A stretch of DNA of 64,000 bases from positions 190,921 through 254,920 of the forward strand of contig CAVSWT010000008.1 in NCBI GenBank assembly GCA_963731745.1, written 5' to 3'. Shown here in pieces: positions 63,527 to 64,000 of the stretch (positions are counted from its first letter, which is position 1; every line of letters begins with the position of its first letter). Below the pieces are notes generated by a model that saw nothing but the letters and a program-made list of their open reading frames with translations, was not told the origin of the DNA and made no database searches. The DNA is from CAVSWT01 sp963731745 (GTDB lineage: Bacteria; Bacteroidota; Ignavibacteria; Ignavibacteriales; Ignavibacteriaceae). A program made the position numbers and the translations under genes.

Positions 63527-64000
63527 TTATAATTCGTCAAAAAATTGTTGCACTCTTTTAACGAAGACAGATATTTTATGCTTCGTTTTATCCTTTTTGG
63601 GTTTTATTAATAATTGATACTCGCTTGATTTACCACCCGGTATGCCTCTGATTAATCCAGCCACCGTTGCAAACTCCGGACTTTCAATTTCGTTCGATAA
63701 TCCCTCTCCCAGCTCCTGCGGAACACCCATTCTTGTTGGTAAACCAAAAACTTCTTCAGCTAATTCTGTACAGCCGCGCAGCAAACTTCCACCGCCGGTT
63801 AAAACGATTCCAGCTTTAATTTTATTTTTAAATCCTGTACTTCTAATTTCATTATCTATTAAAGTAAATAATTCTCTCATCCTTAAACTTATAATTTGAG
63901 TCAAAAGACTAACTGGAATTTTAGTATTCCCTCTTGCACCTACACCTCTTATCAAAATGTCTTCATCTTTAATTATTGCACTTTCTGATGCGTAGCCGAA
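63527..64000 (-). CDS. ftsA: cell division protein FtsA, C-terminal part (runs off window)
   Basis: The frame is open to the right edge, so 157 C-terminal residues are visible. FtsA is an actin-like protein that links FtsZ to the membrane. GIVLTGGGSLLRGCTELAEEVFGLPTRMGVP and FATVAGLIRG match its ATP-binding C-terminal lobe, and FFDEL-type hydrophobic tail (KRVQQFFDEL) fits the amphipathic membrane-targeting helix. It is 22 bases upstream of ftsZ. Confidence 0.93.
   Translation of the reverse strand, partial: FGYASESAIIKDEDILIRGVGARGNTKIPVSLLTQIISLRMRELFTLIDNEIRSTGFKNKIKAGIVLTGGGSLLRGCTELAEEVFGLPTRMGVPQELGEGLSNEIESPEFATVAGLIRGIPGGKSSEYQLLIKPKKDKTKHKISVFVKRVQQFFDEL

Noticed and set aside
1..64000. 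CRISPR array, prophage, integron, riboswitch
   Set aside because: No regular spaced repeats, integrase, phage structural gene or known riboswitch core was seen.

Overview
The window is AT-rich bacterial chromosome with dense coding on both strands and long same-strand runs. It looks like a member of the Bacteroidota/Chlorobiota/Ignavibacteriota group, most likely an Ignavibacteria-like organism. The reasons are: a secreted protein ending in a type A T9SS C-terminal sorting domain with the FPNPFNP-type linker (10765-12438); a SprE/PorW-like TPR lipoprotein; a SpmA-SpmB fusion; a DUF4783 protein; many lipoproteins and CarboxypepD_reg-like secreted proteins; and Shine-Dalgarno sites that are strong at some genes (ftsZ, groES, groEL) and missing at others. 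No prophage, integrase, CRISPR array or rRNA operon is present.

Layout. 1-7.4 kb: fragment of a secreted protein, acyl-CoA dehydrogenase, rlmN, a TrmH-family methyltransferase, AlbA_2-type regulator, monofunctional transglycosylase, TPR lipoprotein and PII protein. 7.4-18.4 kb: secA, T9SS substrate, nuoI-nuoH-nuoG, alanine dehydrogenase and M16 peptidase, with a REP-like palindrome between nuoG and ald. 18.6-29.8 kb: VWA/YfbK-like protein, a DUF3307-like/SatD pair, pdxJ, CPBP protease, CIRCE-controlled groES-groEL, and a giant TPR plus triple CbxX-type AAA+ protein. 29.8-38.6 kb: an apparent signalling island with two lipoproteins, two tiny ORFs behind a -24/-12 promoter, a DUF5683-like protein, a PEGA-domain Ser/Thr kinase, a GAF-type sigma-54 activator, a degenerate AAA protein and a calcineurin-like phosphatase. 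38.6-48 kb: CoA-transferase/hydrolase, a second alanine dehydrogenase-like protein, D-hydroxyacid dehydrogenase, SpmAB fusion, a flavin-type split-barrel protein and an AddA/RecB-like helicase-nuclease. 48-56.4 kb: a large histidine kinase split by a frameshift, DUF4783, an FN3 lipoprotein and the pyrR-pyrB-pyrC operon. 56.5-57.05 kb: an intact tRNA-Pro(CGG) and a GIY-YIG ORF inside a broken tRNA-like sequence. 57-64 kb: pirin, an NAD(P)-binding reductase, a secreted/lipoprotein cluster (first gene frameshifted), YajQ, a CPXCG zinc-ribbon protein, a 46-residue membrane ORF, ftsZ and the 3' end of ftsA.

The two most interesting regions are these. (1) 31.2-37.2 kb: a kinase and a sigma-54 enhancer-binding protein in one operon lie directly upstream of two -24/-12-like promoters that also share two upstream sequence words. 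This suggests a self-contained envelope-sensing sigma-54 circuit. (2) 56.5-57.05 kb: a small GIY-YIG ORF plus an intact tRNA-Pro sit between a 32-bp direct repeat that splits a tRNA-Pro-like gene, which looks like a tRNA-derived mobile unit. Two probable single-base frameshifts (near 51665-51681 and near 59541) could be real decay, recoding, or sequencing errors.
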